A stretch of 27,771 bases of DNA from Bacteroidales bacterium (GTDB taxonomy: Bacteria; Bacteroidota; Bacteroidia; Bacteroidales; UBA932), in the NCBI GenBank assembly GCA_017472115.1, contig JAFUQW010000010.1, positions 1 through 27,771 on the forward strand, given 5' to 3'. The notes under the pieces were generated by a model that was not told where the DNA came from, searched no databases, and was given only the letters and a program-made list of their open reading frames with translations. Below are positions 14,586 to 24,590 of the stretch, piece after piece. Within the stretch, counting starts at the first letter, position 1. Each line of letters begins with the position of its first letter. The position numbers and the translations under genes are program-made.

Positions 14586-17500
14586 ATGTTATACAACTTA
14601 ACCGCATTAAGTATGACAAATAACGCTAAACTTCACAACATTTTCGGAGAAAGCCGGATACGGACCGTCATGATAATGACGATTCTTTCCATTTTCTTCG
14701 TATGTCTGCCCCCTGCGGTCAATGCTGAAACGACTGATCCCGGATCAGTGCCTGCACAACAGCAGAGAAAGACCGTCAAAGGAACGGTTACCGACGAATC
14801 CGGTGAGCCGGTTATCGGAGCTACCGTCATGGAAAAGGGGACAAGAAACGGCACCGTGACTGATTTCGACGGAAACTTTGCACTCGAAATCAACGGTGGA
14901 GCTGACATAGTCGTGACTTGCATCGGTTTCACAGACCAGACAGTCAGGACAAGCGGTAATACCGCTCTCCGCATCGTCATGCAGGAAGACAGCAAGCTTC
15001 TCGACGAAGTAGTGGTGACGGCATTCGCGACCCAGAAAAGAGTAAATGTCACCGGAGCCATAACCGCAGTCACCGGCGACGACATCATCCAGGCTCCTGT
15101 CGCAAACGTCTCATCAGCCCTGGTGGGAATCACTCCGGGCCTCAGCGCCGTGACAGTCAGCGGTGAGCCTGGACAGGATGCAGCCGACATCGCAATCCGA
15201 GGAATTTCCTCCTACTCGGGCAACACGGCACCTCTCATCGTGATCGACGGCATCGAACAGCCGGTAAGCCACGCCATGAGCATCATGAACAGCCTCAACC
15301 CGAATGACATTCTCGGAATCAGTGTCCTGAAGGACGCATCGTCAACCGCAGTTTACGGTATCCGTGCGGCAAACGGTGTCATCATCGTCACGACTAGACG
15401 CGGTCAGGTCGGCAAGCCTAAGGTAAGCTTCTCAGGAAACTTCGGCCTCACCAACGCGACCAACCTTCAGAGAGGACTTTCGTCATATGAATATGCACTC
15501 TTCAGAAACGAAGCGGTGAGGAATGAGGTGGAAGGTTACGGCAGCACCGCCCTGACTCAATATCTTTTCACTGAGGATGATCTCTGGAAATTCCAGAACA
15601 ACAGAGACTTCACACCGGCGGAAATAGCCGCAATGAACCTGACTGACGCACAGAAGCAGCAGCTTCTCGACAGTCCCGCACTCTATTACGGCACTTCGGA
15701 CGCCTATGCCGAGCTTTACAGCAGGGTCGCTCCGCAGTGGCAGGCCAATCTCAGTGTATCAGGAGGTACAGAGCGTGTGAAGTACTATGTATCCCTGAGC
15801 TACTTTGACCAGCAGAGTATCATGCAGAACACCAACTACTTCAACGTGAATACAGGTTCAAGGTACCAGAGATATAACGTAAGAGCCAACATCGATGTTG
15901 ACATATTCAAGAACACGACTCTTTCGGTGAACACTTCGGGACAGTTCGGCGTGAACAAAGGACCGGGAACAGGAAGCCTTTACAGCCGTTACAGCGGCAT
16001 CATGCAGATAATCTATGAAGGCAACCCGTTCACCAACAGAGCCATGATAATGGATGACAGGCTCATCGTTGACTTCGACCGCCCTCAGAATTCGGTACAG
16101 GACGGACTCCAGAAGAGGACAGACAACGAAATGACAGGAAGCTGGCTTCCTGCATTGCTCGGCCGCTCTCTCGGAATCACATCGAACACCCGCGTCGATG
16201 TGACCATGAAACTCAGACATGACATGTCTTACCTCATCAAGGGACTCGACATCCAGGCAAGCGTGAGATACCAGGAGAATGCAAGCAAGGTTGCCGTGCA
16301 GTCGTTCGCCATCCCTCAATACACAGTGAGACGAAGCCAGACCAACCCTAACGAATATGAATATTTCGGAGGTACAGTCGGATCTGACGGATACTCATCA
16401 GGTTCATGGGGAGGTATGCGCGACTTCTATGCGGACGCCACCATCAACTACCAGGGCAACTTCGGCAAGCACTCCATCGGTGCACTCCTCCTCGGACGTG
16501 CGACCAAATACACCATGCCGTATGACAGTTTCAATACCGCAAGCGGACTCATCGGAACCTCGGCACGTGTGACTTATGACTACGACACACGCTACATGAT
16601 AGAGGCCAATGTGGCATACAACGGAACAGAGAATTTCGCAAAGGGCAAACGCTTCGGACTTTTCCCTGCATTCTCTCTCGGTTACGTGATCTCCAACGAG
16701 CCTTTCTTCCCTCAGAACAACTTCGTGACCTTCCTCAAGCTTCGCGGAAGCTACGGAATCGTAGGTAACGACCAGATCGGAGGAAGAAGGTACCTCTATC
16801 TCCCGGGAACATACTCGATCAACCTGAGCCACGGAAGTTTCGACAGTACGACAAGCTCCGGCTCGCTGACAGGAAACTATTACCAGTTCGGAACCAGTAC
16901 GGATGCGCACAATACGATCTACACCGGCTCTGCCGAGGGTACATTGGGTAACCCTGACGTGACATGGGAAAAGTCTGAGAAGATCAGTGCCGGACTCGAG
17001 GCAAGATTCTTCAAGGACAGGCTCTCTGTCACAGCCGACTACTTCAGCGAGAACAGAAGGGACATCCTCACGACTCTCGGTGTCATTCCTTCGACCTTCG
17101 GTCTCCCTTCATACAACACATCTCCGGTAAACGTAGGTCAGGTGACCAATCACGGATATGAAGTCGTGATCGGATGGAAGGAGAAAAGAAGAGACTGGGG
17201 ATATTACATCGAAGGAAACGTGACTTACGCAAAGAACAAGATCATATATATGGCCGAGGCACCTAATCCGTACGACTGGATGAACCAGACGGGACACAGC
17301 ATCGGACAGAACTTCGGCTACATCACAGACGGATACTATGACACCCTTGAGGAACTCAACAGCCGTCCGTACTTCTCGTCAAGCGCCAACGCCGTGACCC
17401 TCGGAGACATCAAGTATCTCGACCTCAACGGAGACGGCCTCATCGACAACAAGGACATGGCTCCTATAGGCTATCCTAACAGACCTATGATGCAGTTCGG

Positions 17501-18014
17501 AGGAAAGATAGGATTCAACTACAAGGGTTTCGACCTGAAGATCGTGCTTTCCGGTACGGCAATGGGTACATATTACATTTCGCGTATCACCAGTCCGTTC
17601 TTCAAGAGGGCAGGAAACGCGTTCAGATGGCAGTACGAAGGCAGATGGACACCTGAAAAGGTGGCTGCAGGAGAAGCCATCACATATCCGCGTGCAGTCT
17701 ATGATGCCACTCAGGACCACTACAACTTCGGTCCTAAGAGCGATCACTGGGCACTCTCAAGCGACCACTTGAGAATCAAGAACGTCGAAGTAGGCTACTC
17801 GTTCTCACCTGAGTCCAAGTTCATGAAAAGAGCAAGGATCACAGGTCTCCGCATCTATTTGAACTCCAACAATCTTCTGACTATGTTCGACAAGATGAAG
17901 GCATACGGTATCGACCCTGAAACCAAGGACAATCTCGGAGGTTCTGAAGGCAACATATCTTATGTATTCCCTCTTACCAGGACAACCAACGTCGGAGTCA
18001 ACATTCAATTCTAA
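14586..18014 (+). CDS. SusC-like TonB-dependent outer-membrane transporter (first pair)
   Basis: The 1142-residue reading starts at MLYNLTALSM. Alternative starts are at 14613 and 14670, the last giving a compact signal peptide ending PAVNA (residue 47). Next come a carboxypeptidase-D-like regulatory domain (about residues 62-134, KGTVTDESGEPVIGATV), a TonB-box-like LLDEVVVTAFATQ (138-150), the plug domain (about 155-265) and a 22-strand barrel ending TTNVGVNIQF. It imports oligosaccharides with its SusD lid partner, driven by TonB. It belongs with susD1, which begins 12 bases downstream and whose ribosome-binding site includes this gene's stop codon. Confidence 0.96.
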   Translation: MLYNLTALSMTNNAKLHNIFGESRIRTVMIMTILSIFFVCLPPAVNAETTDPGSVPAQQQRKTVKGTVTDESGEPVIGATVMEKGTRNGTVTDFDGNFALEINGGADIVVTCIGFTDQTVRTSGNTALRIVMQEDSKLLDEVVVTAFATQKRVNVTGAITAVTGDDIIQAPVANVSSALVGITPGLSAVTVSGEPGQDAADIAIRGISSYSGNTAPLIVIDGIEQPVSHAMSIMNSLNPNDILGISVLKDASSTAVYGIRAANGVIIVTTRRGQVGKPKVSFSGNFGLTNATNLQRGLSSYEYALFRNEAVRNEVEGYGSTALTQYLFTEDDLWKFQNNRDFTPAEIAAMNLTDAQKQQLLDSPALYYGTSDAYAELYSRVAPQWQANLSVSGGTERVKYYVSLSYFDQQSIMQNTNYFNVNTGSRYQRYNVRANIDVDIFKNTTLSVNTSGQFGVNKGPGTGSLYSRYSGIMQIIYEGNPFTNRAMIMDDRLIVDFDRPQNSVQDGLQKRTDNEMTGSWLPALLGRSLGITSNTRVDVTMKLRHDMSYLIKGLDIQASVRYQENASKVAVQSFAIPQYTVRRSQTNPNEYEYFGGTVGSDGYSSGSWGGMRDFYADATINYQGNFGKHSIGALLLGRATKYTMPYDSFNTASGLIGTSARVTYDYDTRYMIEANVAYNGTENFAKGKRFGLFPAFSLGYVISNEPFFPQNNFVTFLKLRGSYGIVGNDQIGGRRYLYLPGTYSINLSHGSFDSTTSSGSLTGNYYQFGTSTDAHNTIYTGSAEGTLGNPDVTWEKSEKISAGLEARFFKDRLSVTADYFSENRRDILTTLGVIPSTFGLPSYNTSPVNVGQVTNHGYEVVIGWKEKRRDWGYYIEGNVTYAKNKIIYMAEAPNPYDWMNQTGHSIGQNFGYITDGYYDTLEELNSRPYFSSSANAVTLGDIKYLDLNGDGLIDNKDMAPIGYPNRPMMQFGGKIGFNYKGFDLKIVLSGTAMGTYYISRITSPFFKRAGNAFRWQYEGRWTPEKVAAGEAITYPRAVYDATQDHYNFGPKSDHWALSSDHLRIKNVEVGYSFSPESKFMKRARITGLRIYLNSNNLLTMFDKMKAYGIDPETKDNLGGSEGNISYVFPLTRTTNVGVNIQF

Positions 18015-18019
18015 GGAGG
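18012..18019 (+). promoter_or_regulatory. Strong Shine-Dalgarno site of susD1 overlapping susC1 stop
   Basis: TAAGGAGG contains the susC1 stop codon TAA and lies 7 bases before the susD1 ATG at 18027. It suggests that translation of susD1 is coupled to termination on susC1. The other susC and susD genes here lack such a site. Confidence 0.7.
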
Positions 18020-18026
18020 AACAGAT

Positions 18027-19865
18027 ATGAAGAACATCAAAAACATAATATTGTCCCTTGCAATCCTTGCAGGATTCAGTTCATGCGACCTGTTCCTTGA
18101 AATGCCGGAAGTTACCGGAAGCGTTTACAAGGAAGACGTATTCTCAAACAGGAAGGATGCAGAGGGTATGCTCTGGAGGGCATATCACAGAGCATTGCGC
18201 GACGGTCTGCCTGAAGGATGGCAGATCAACCACGGAACACTGGCAAGTTTCTCAGGTGAGATTACCAGAGGATACAGCTGGCATGCCGGCTATAACCTCG
18301 TGGTAAACGGTCCGAATCCGGCACCGGCCGACGGCTATCAGGGATTCCCTGCAGATTATGACGAGAACTGGGAAGTGATCAGGATATGCTGGCTCGTGAT
18401 CGCCAACATAGATCTGGTTCCGGAACTCAGCGCTGAGATGAAGGAATACATGAAGGGTGAGGCTTACGGACTGATGGCATATCGTTACATGGGCATGTTC
18501 TACCGCTGGGGAGGAGTCCCTATCGTAAGACAGGCTAACGAGATGACGGATGAAATCAACTTCCCTCGCGCCACAGCTCAGGAGACGCTCGACTTCACCC
18601 TGGAACTGATCCAGGAAGCTTACAACAGACTTCCTGACCATTGGATCGACATCGAACCGGGTGACGGAGAGAAATGGGTAGGCCGCCTTACCAAAGGTGC
18701 CGTACTTGCGATGAAGGCCCGCGTGCTCACATTTGCCGCACGTCCTCTCTTCAACTCACAGAAGTCATATGTCGAAGAGAACAATCTCAAGTTCGACGGA
18801 GACAAGGAAATCGTATGGCTGGGAGGATATGACGAGCAGCGTTACCGTGATGCGATACAGGCACACCTCGACCTCCTTGACTGGGCGTCAAAGAACGGCA
18901 AGTATCTGATCTTCACCGCTGGAGAAGGCAATCGGAATTCATATGAGCAGGCAATCGACGACTACGGACGCGGTGTATCCGAGCTCAACGGTCCCGAACT
19001 CATCCTCGCATACAAGATCGCAAGCTATCAGCAGGTTTACAACAACATGACCGAAGGCTACAACTGGTCAGCATACTGCGAGGCAGGCGAAAGGTCCCAG
19101 AGAGGAGTGCTCACCAATTTCGTGAGGAATTATCGCGACAAGGACGGCGGAGAGATCGACTGGCCTGAGGTAGGTGAAGCAGCACCACGTCCTATCGACG
19201 ATTTCTTTGCAAACATAGAGAAGATCGAACCGCGTTTCCGTGTCGATATCTGCGTTCCGGGATTATACGGACGTTCGAACGACGGAGATGCCAACTGGAA
19301 CGAGGGCATGTGGTATATGGGCAGCCTCGCCACAAGCGAAGACATCGCCGCAAGCATGGCCAGGGCGATCGAGGGACGAGGCATCGGAGCTCCTACCAAA
19401 TTCTATTACAAGGCCGGTGCAAGAAGATGGTTGGAATTTCCTCTGTTCCGTCTTGCGGAGAATTATCTCCACCTTGCCGAAGCATACAATGAGATCGGTG
19501 AGACGGACAATGCCCTGAAATATCTCAACATCATCCGCAACAGAGCCGGCATGCCGTCAACCTCCGAGAGAGACCAGGCGAAACTCAGAGAGCTCATCAT
19601 CCGCGAGAAAGCATTGGAGTATTTCGAAGAGAACCACAGATATTATGACCTGAAGCACTGGAAGCACCCAGATATATCAGAGATCCTCGGAGGTGACATG
19701 ACAGAGATTTCATATCTTACCACCGACGGCAACACGAAAGCCGGTCTGCAGTCATACTGGGACGCATATTCATACACAGCTTACTGGCATCCTAAATGGT
19801 TCCTTGAGCCGTTCCTCCAGTCTGAGGTCAACAAGGGTATCATAGTCCAGAATCCAGGTTACTAA
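18027..19865 (+). CDS. SusD-like glycan-binding lipoprotein (first pair)
   Basis: This 612-residue protein has an SPII signal with lipobox LAGFSSC (Cys20) and a mature start C-D-L-F-L-E-M. SusD-family helical TPR-like signatures include GEAYGLMAYRYMGMFYRWGGVPIV, in which the RxxYxxFxxxGGVP-like pattern is seen, and the C-terminal HLAEAYNEIGETDNALKYLNIIRNRAG, IIREKALEYFEENHRYYDLKHW. It sits on the outer membrane as the lid of SusC1 and binds the glycan. The end (IVQNPGY) is typical. Confidence 0.96.
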   Translation: MKNIKNIILSLAILAGFSSCDLFLEMPEVTGSVYKEDVFSNRKDAEGMLWRAYHRALRDGLPEGWQINHGTLASFSGEITRGYSWHAGYNLVVNGPNPAPADGYQGFPADYDENWEVIRICWLVIANIDLVPELSAEMKEYMKGEAYGLMAYRYMGMFYRWGGVPIVRQANEMTDEINFPRATAQETLDFTLELIQEAYNRLPDHWIDIEPGDGEKWVGRLTKGAVLAMKARVLTFAARPLFNSQKSYVEENNLKFDGDKEIVWLGGYDEQRYRDAIQAHLDLLDWASKNGKYLIFTAGEGNRNSYEQAIDDYGRGVSELNGPELILAYKIASYQQVYNNMTEGYNWSAYCEAGERSQRGVLTNFVRNYRDKDGGEIDWPEVGEAAPRPIDDFFANIEKIEPRFRVDICVPGLYGRSNDGDANWNEGMWYMGSLATSEDIAASMARAIEGRGIGAPTKFYYKAGARRWLEFPLFRLAENYLHLAEAYNEIGETDNALKYLNIIRNRAGMPSTSERDQAKLRELIIREKALEYFEENHRYYDLKHWKHPDISEILGGDMTEISYLTTDGNTKAGLQSYWDAYSYTAYWHPKWFLEPFLQSEVNKGIIVQNPGY

Positions 19866-19889
19866 CAAACAATTCCAAAAGAAGATACT

Positions 19890-22757
19890 ATGAAGAAATA
19901 CAGAATAACAGGCCTGATTTTGGGGTTGGCGATTGCCGCGGCATCGGATGCAGGCGCTCAGGATACGGCATCCGGACTTGACAGCCTCAAGGTTTCCGCA
20001 AACCTGATACAGACATCTGTAATCAGGAATACGGGGGCAGTTGCAACTGTAAGCGGTGAGGAACTGTACGAGTCTGCGACTCCGAACCTCACCAACACGC
20101 TGTCCGGCAGGCTGCCCGGTCTCTTCACCATCAAGGGAGACGGCACACCCGGATACGGAACGTCAAGAATGTTCATCAGAGGAATAGGTTCATATGCCCA
20201 GTCAACTGACCTGAACACACTCAAATATTATGTAGATGGCTTCGAGGTAAAGCCTGAATACATAGAATTCCTCACTCCAGAAGAGATCAGTTCGGTGTCA
20301 ATCATGAAAGACGCCGCTGCCCTCGCCACATTCGGCATGAACGGTGCCAACGGTGTCCTCTGGATAGAGACCAAGAGAGGTACTGCAGGGGCTCCTGTCG
20401 TCACATTCCAGGCCCGCTCCGGTGTCCAGCAGCCTATCAACATAGCCAAGCCTCTCGGCGCATACGAGTATGCATACTACTACAATCAGGCTGTCAGCAA
20501 CGACAACGGAAGGGTATGGACTCCTCAGTATGACAACCAGGCTCTCAATGACTACTACTACGGACAGGGCACGGATGTCAACTGGTACGACGAAGTGTTC
20601 AAGAACAACGGAATGTATTCCGACGGTGCCCTCTCATTCAGAGGAGGATCCGAAATGGTACGTTACAATGTGGTTCTCGACTACGCCAACCAGCAGGGAC
20701 TCTTCAATGTGAAGAACACCGACCAGACATCCAACGTCAGCTATGCGAAGTATGGAATACGCACCAACTTCGACATGAAGTTCGGAAAGGTGCTGACAGT
20801 GAAGATGGACATCGGAGGACGTCTTGAAGACAGAAAACGTCCGAACTACGACATCTATACACTCACTCAGAATGTGCTCAATTATCCTGCGAACATATAT
20901 CCTGTTTATGACGAGGCCTCGACCGACCCTATCAGCAAGTTCTCAGGCACGGCAGTCTATCCTGACAACCCTGTGGCATCACTTACGGGAACAGGATGGA
21001 CCACAAGCAGGACAAAGGTACTCCAGGCAAACTTCAGGTTCAAGGAAGATCTCTCGTTCCTGCTCAAGGGTCTGTACCTCGAGGAAGGATTCTCGTTCTA
21101 TTCGAGGAGTATAGGAAACACCGGCAAGACAAGGACCTATGCACGCTACATCAACGGTATCGCACAGACCGACGACCAGTCAACCTACATCAGGTCAAAC
21201 GGCTACTGGACTTCAGGAAAGGAGCGCTGGATGCAGGGCAACGTGACCTTAGGATATGGCAATTCATTCGGCAGGAATGCGATCGACGCAGCCCTCAACG
21301 CACATATCTCGGACTACACAGGAATGGGTTCGACGTTCTACAACTGGAAATACCGTCACATCAATTACAACGGAAAGCTGAACTACGCATACGACGGCCG
21401 CTATGTTGCTGAACTTGCATTCTCATACTTCGGCAGCGACGCATATGCTCCGGGACACAGATACGGATTCTATCCTGCCGGTTCCCTGGCATGGGTCATC
21501 TCCAACGAATCCTTCCTCAAGGACAGCAAAGTCGTGAGACTGCTCAAGGTGAGAGGATCAGCGGGTCTTACCGGATCGACCGAGGCTAACGTGGCCATCG
21601 ACGGATTCGAAACCAACGGACGCTACCTCTATCAGCAGTATTATGCGAACGGAGGAAGCTTCATCACAGGTCTCGGACCTTCATTCGGCGGCGGAGCCAG
21701 CGGACTCGTTCCTCTCTTCATCGCCAACCCTGACGTGACAGCAGAAAAGAGCTTCAAGTACAATGCCGGCATCGACATGAACCTGTTCGGCAAGCTCAGC
21801 ATCACTGCAGACTGGTTCGTTGACAAGCGAAGCGGAATCCTCACATATGACAACACCCGCATGGACTACCACGGTAGCAACGCATATTATTCGAACATCG
21901 GAAGAATGACCAACAGCGGTATAGACGGAAACATCGTCTTTACCGACAAGGCCGGCGATTTCAGCTACTCCGTATTCGGCAATGCAGTATATGCAAAGAA
22001 CACTGTTGACTTCATGGGAGAAGTTCCGCCTAAGTATGCATACAATGCTGCGACAGGCCGTCCGTTGGGAACACGCATGGGACTCACCTGCATAGGATTC
22101 TATCAGGTGACCGACTTCGCACTCGACGGTTCACTCAAGGAAGAGCTGCCTGTCCCTCTCTTCGGTTCGGTACAGCCGGGAGACCTCAAATACATGGACT
22201 GGGACGGTGACGGATATGTTGACGAGACCGACATCAGCGAGATCGGTGCGCCAAGCTACCCTAAGCTTCATTTCAGCTTCGGAGCAGACTTCGCATACAA
22301 GGGATTCGACTTCTCGTTCATGTTCACCGGAAGTGCAGGCGGAACAGTCAATCTTCTTGACTACCAGGCATGGAAGCCTTTCCTCAACTATGGCAACATA
22401 TTCGAGTGGGCACGCGGAGCATGGGCTTATTATCCGGAGCAGAACATCGACACAAGAGAAACAGCTACATTCCCACGCCTGACTACAGGACAGAATGACA
22501 ACAACTACAGGTCAAGTTCATTCTGGATCCGCAAGAATGACTACATCAGACTTCAGAATGTGGAGATCGGATATGACTTCGCAGCTCTCAGGGCCGTACG
22601 CGAAGCAGGAATTTCAAAATGCCGTCTCTACATCAACGCTCTCAATCTGCTGACATTCAGCGACCTGCTGACAGAATGCAAGATGGATCCGGAAACAGCT
22701 TATTACGGATATCCTGCACTCAAGTCTGCAAATGTCGGAGTACAGATCAGTTTTTAA
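19890..22757 (+). CDS. SusC-like TonB-dependent transporter, short form (second pair)
   Basis: This 955-residue protein has a signal peptide ending AGAQ (about residue 24). Unlike SusC1 it has no carboxypeptidase-D-like N-terminal domain. The mature chain begins almost at once with GLDSLKVSANLIQT, the position of the TonB-box-like segment, and then the plug (VATVSGEELYESATPNLTNT onward, about residues 45-160) and the barrel, ending SANVGVQISF. It is about 190 residues shorter than SusC1. It starts 24 bases after susD1 and pairs with the next gene. Weak purine-rich AAAAGAAG precedes the ATG. Confidence 0.94.
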   Translation: MKKYRITGLILGLAIAAASDAGAQDTASGLDSLKVSANLIQTSVIRNTGAVATVSGEELYESATPNLTNTLSGRLPGLFTIKGDGTPGYGTSRMFIRGIGSYAQSTDLNTLKYYVDGFEVKPEYIEFLTPEEISSVSIMKDAAALATFGMNGANGVLWIETKRGTAGAPVVTFQARSGVQQPINIAKPLGAYEYAYYYNQAVSNDNGRVWTPQYDNQALNDYYYGQGTDVNWYDEVFKNNGMYSDGALSFRGGSEMVRYNVVLDYANQQGLFNVKNTDQTSNVSYAKYGIRTNFDMKFGKVLTVKMDIGGRLEDRKRPNYDIYTLTQNVLNYPANIYPVYDEASTDPISKFSGTAVYPDNPVASLTGTGWTTSRTKVLQANFRFKEDLSFLLKGLYLEEGFSFYSRSIGNTGKTRTYARYINGIAQTDDQSTYIRSNGYWTSGKERWMQGNVTLGYGNSFGRNAIDAALNAHISDYTGMGSTFYNWKYRHINYNGKLNYAYDGRYVAELAFSYFGSDAYAPGHRYGFYPAGSLAWVISNESFLKDSKVVRLLKVRGSAGLTGSTEANVAIDGFETNGRYLYQQYYANGGSFITGLGPSFGGGASGLVPLFIANPDVTAEKSFKYNAGIDMNLFGKLSITADWFVDKRSGILTYDNTRMDYHGSNAYYSNIGRMTNSGIDGNIVFTDKAGDFSYSVFGNAVYAKNTVDFMGEVPPKYAYNAATGRPLGTRMGLTCIGFYQVTDFALDGSLKEELPVPLFGSVQPGDLKYMDWDGDGYVDETDISEIGAPSYPKLHFSFGADFAYKGFDFSFMFTGSAGGTVNLLDYQAWKPFLNYGNIFEWARGAWAYYPEQNIDTRETATFPRLTTGQNDNNYRSSSFWIRKNDYIRLQNVEIGYDFAALRAVREAGISKCRLYINALNLLTFSDLLTECKMDPETAYYGYPALKSANVGVQISF

Positions 22758-22776
22758 CCGCTAAAATGTCAATGCA

Positions 22777-24576
22777 ATGAAAAGAAAGATCTTAAATATT
22801 GTTCTTGTATCTGCAGCATCGATGGCTTTGTGCGGATGCTCGGACTTTCTTGATACCCGAATGGATGTATTTGAGACAAGGGACAGACTTGAGACAAGAT
22901 ACTCTACTCTGACAAGCTTTGCAAATGCATACTACGCACCGATGCAGTATGGTTTCGAGACCATCGACGGCAATCTTTTCGCCGCGGCGTCCGACGAAGC
23001 CGTACAGACGGCACCTGTCTCGGATGTATCATACTTCAACCGCGGACTCATATCTCCTGATGTGAATCCTCTGTCATACCTTTACAAGAATTATTATGAA
23101 GGTATCAGGGCAGCTCACTTCTTCATAGACTATGCAAAGGATGGAGAAGAGTTCCTCGCGCTGAACAGGGACACCACCACAATGTACAATCCGGACGGAA
23201 CCGTTTACAACACCAGCAATCCGAGAGCTTATAAAAGGGATGTGATCAACCTCAACTGGCAGAGAGCCGAGGCGAGAATTGCTGAAGCCTATTATTACGG
23301 AGAGCTGATAAAGATGTACGGCGGAGTTCCGATCATCATCGAAGGCACAGACGGACTTTTCCAGCAGGCCACATACGACCAGGTCGTAGAGCACATCGTG
23401 AAACTTATCGACGAGAACAAGGACAAGGTAAACCTTGACTGGCGTGTGATGCTGGACGAGACTCCTGACAACAGGATAGCCGATGTGGCCAACTGGAACT
23501 TCAGGGACAACACCGGACGTTTCGACAAGACAAGCGCCCTGGCGATCAAGGCCCGCGTCCTGCTCTATGCAGCCAGCCCGCGCAACAATCCGGACAATGA
23601 TCCGGCAAAATGGGAAAGGGCAGCAGAGGCCGCCTATGAAGTGATCTCCACCAGAAAGGCCATCTTCGAAAAAGGATTCGGTTTCGGCGAAGGCGGACGT
23701 ATCCCGCAGATACACACCATGCCTGTGAACAGGAAGTACGGAGACTACTTCATCAAGAACAACTCCACAAGCGACCTTGAGTCCATCTTCCTTATCCGCA
23801 AGATGAACAGCAGTACTCCTGAACGCCTGAACTACCCTATCGGAACACGTGGCGGCAACAGCGGAATAACCCCGAGCCACAACCTCGTGGATTCTTATGA
23901 ATACATCGGCGCGCAGACTGCCAACCCTTATGCCAACCGTGACCCTCGCATGGCTGCGACCATCGTATATAACGGATGCGAATGGAACGGTGTAACAGAC
24001 TTCGACCAGTCATCGGGCGGACAGTTCGACCAGAAGACCGGTGGAGCCAGCAAGACCGGTTACTATCTCAGAAAGTTCCTCGCTCCTAACCTCAATCTCG
24101 TTGAAGGCGGAAGCACAGACCACCTCTGGCCGGTATTTCGTTACGCCGAGGTTCTCCTGAACTATGCAGAAGCAATGAACGAAGCATACGGACCTGATGC
24201 CGATCCTAAGGGATATGGAATCACAGCCCGCCAGGCTCTTACGGAAGTCCGCAACAGCGCAAGCACATTGCTTCCTGCCGTGACTGCATCTTCGAAAGGC
24301 GAATTCAGAAAGGCTGTGAAGCATGAACGCCGCGTAGAACTTGCGTTCGAGGACCACCGTTACTGGGACCTTCTCCGATGGCTTGATGCAGAGGAAGTGC
24401 TCAACCAGCCGATCAAGGGAGCTGTGGTACGCCGCAACAACCTGGGCGGTTATCAATACAGCTTCACGAATGTAGAGGAAAGAGTATTCCACAAACGCAA
24501 CTATTATCTGCCGTTCACACGCAAGGAGGTGACAAACTCCAACGGAACGATCACACAGAATCCTGAATATAATTAA
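22777..24576 (+). CDS. SusD-like glycan-binding lipoprotein (second pair)
   Basis: This 599-residue protein has an SPII signal with lipobox ALCGC (Cys21) and mature start C-S-D-F-L-D-T. SusD landmarks are ARIAEAYYYGELIKMYGGVPII, ALAIKARVLLYAASPRNNP, RYAEVLLNYAEAMNEAYG and RRVELAFEDHRYWDLLRWLDAEE. It is the lid partner of SusC2. It begins 19 bases after that gene. The sequence differs clearly from SusD1, so the two pairs may take different oligosaccharides or be an old duplication. Confidence 0.96.
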   Translation: MKRKILNIVLVSAASMALCGCSDFLDTRMDVFETRDRLETRYSTLTSFANAYYAPMQYGFETIDGNLFAAASDEAVQTAPVSDVSYFNRGLISPDVNPLSYLYKNYYEGIRAAHFFIDYAKDGEEFLALNRDTTTMYNPDGTVYNTSNPRAYKRDVINLNWQRAEARIAEAYYYGELIKMYGGVPIIIEGTDGLFQQATYDQVVEHIVKLIDENKDKVNLDWRVMLDETPDNRIADVANWNFRDNTGRFDKTSALAIKARVLLYAASPRNNPDNDPAKWERAAEAAYEVISTRKAIFEKGFGFGEGGRIPQIHTMPVNRKYGDYFIKNNSTSDLESIFLIRKMNSSTPERLNYPIGTRGGNSGITPSHNLVDSYEYIGAQTANPYANRDPRMAATIVYNGCEWNGVTDFDQSSGGQFDQKTGGASKTGYYLRKFLAPNLNLVEGGSTDHLWPVFRYAEVLLNYAEAMNEAYGPDADPKGYGITARQALTEVRNSASTLLPAVTASSKGEFRKAVKHERRVELAFEDHRYWDLLRWLDAEEVLNQPIKGAVVRRNNLGGYQYSFTNVEERVFHKRNYYLPFTRKEVTNSNGTITQNPEYN

Positions 24577-24590
24577 TAAAGATAGAGAAT

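Noticed and set aside
23074..23880. 268-codon open frame antisense to susD2
   Set aside because: No signal peptide, domain or plausible start. The sense strand encodes a clear SusD protein over the same bases.
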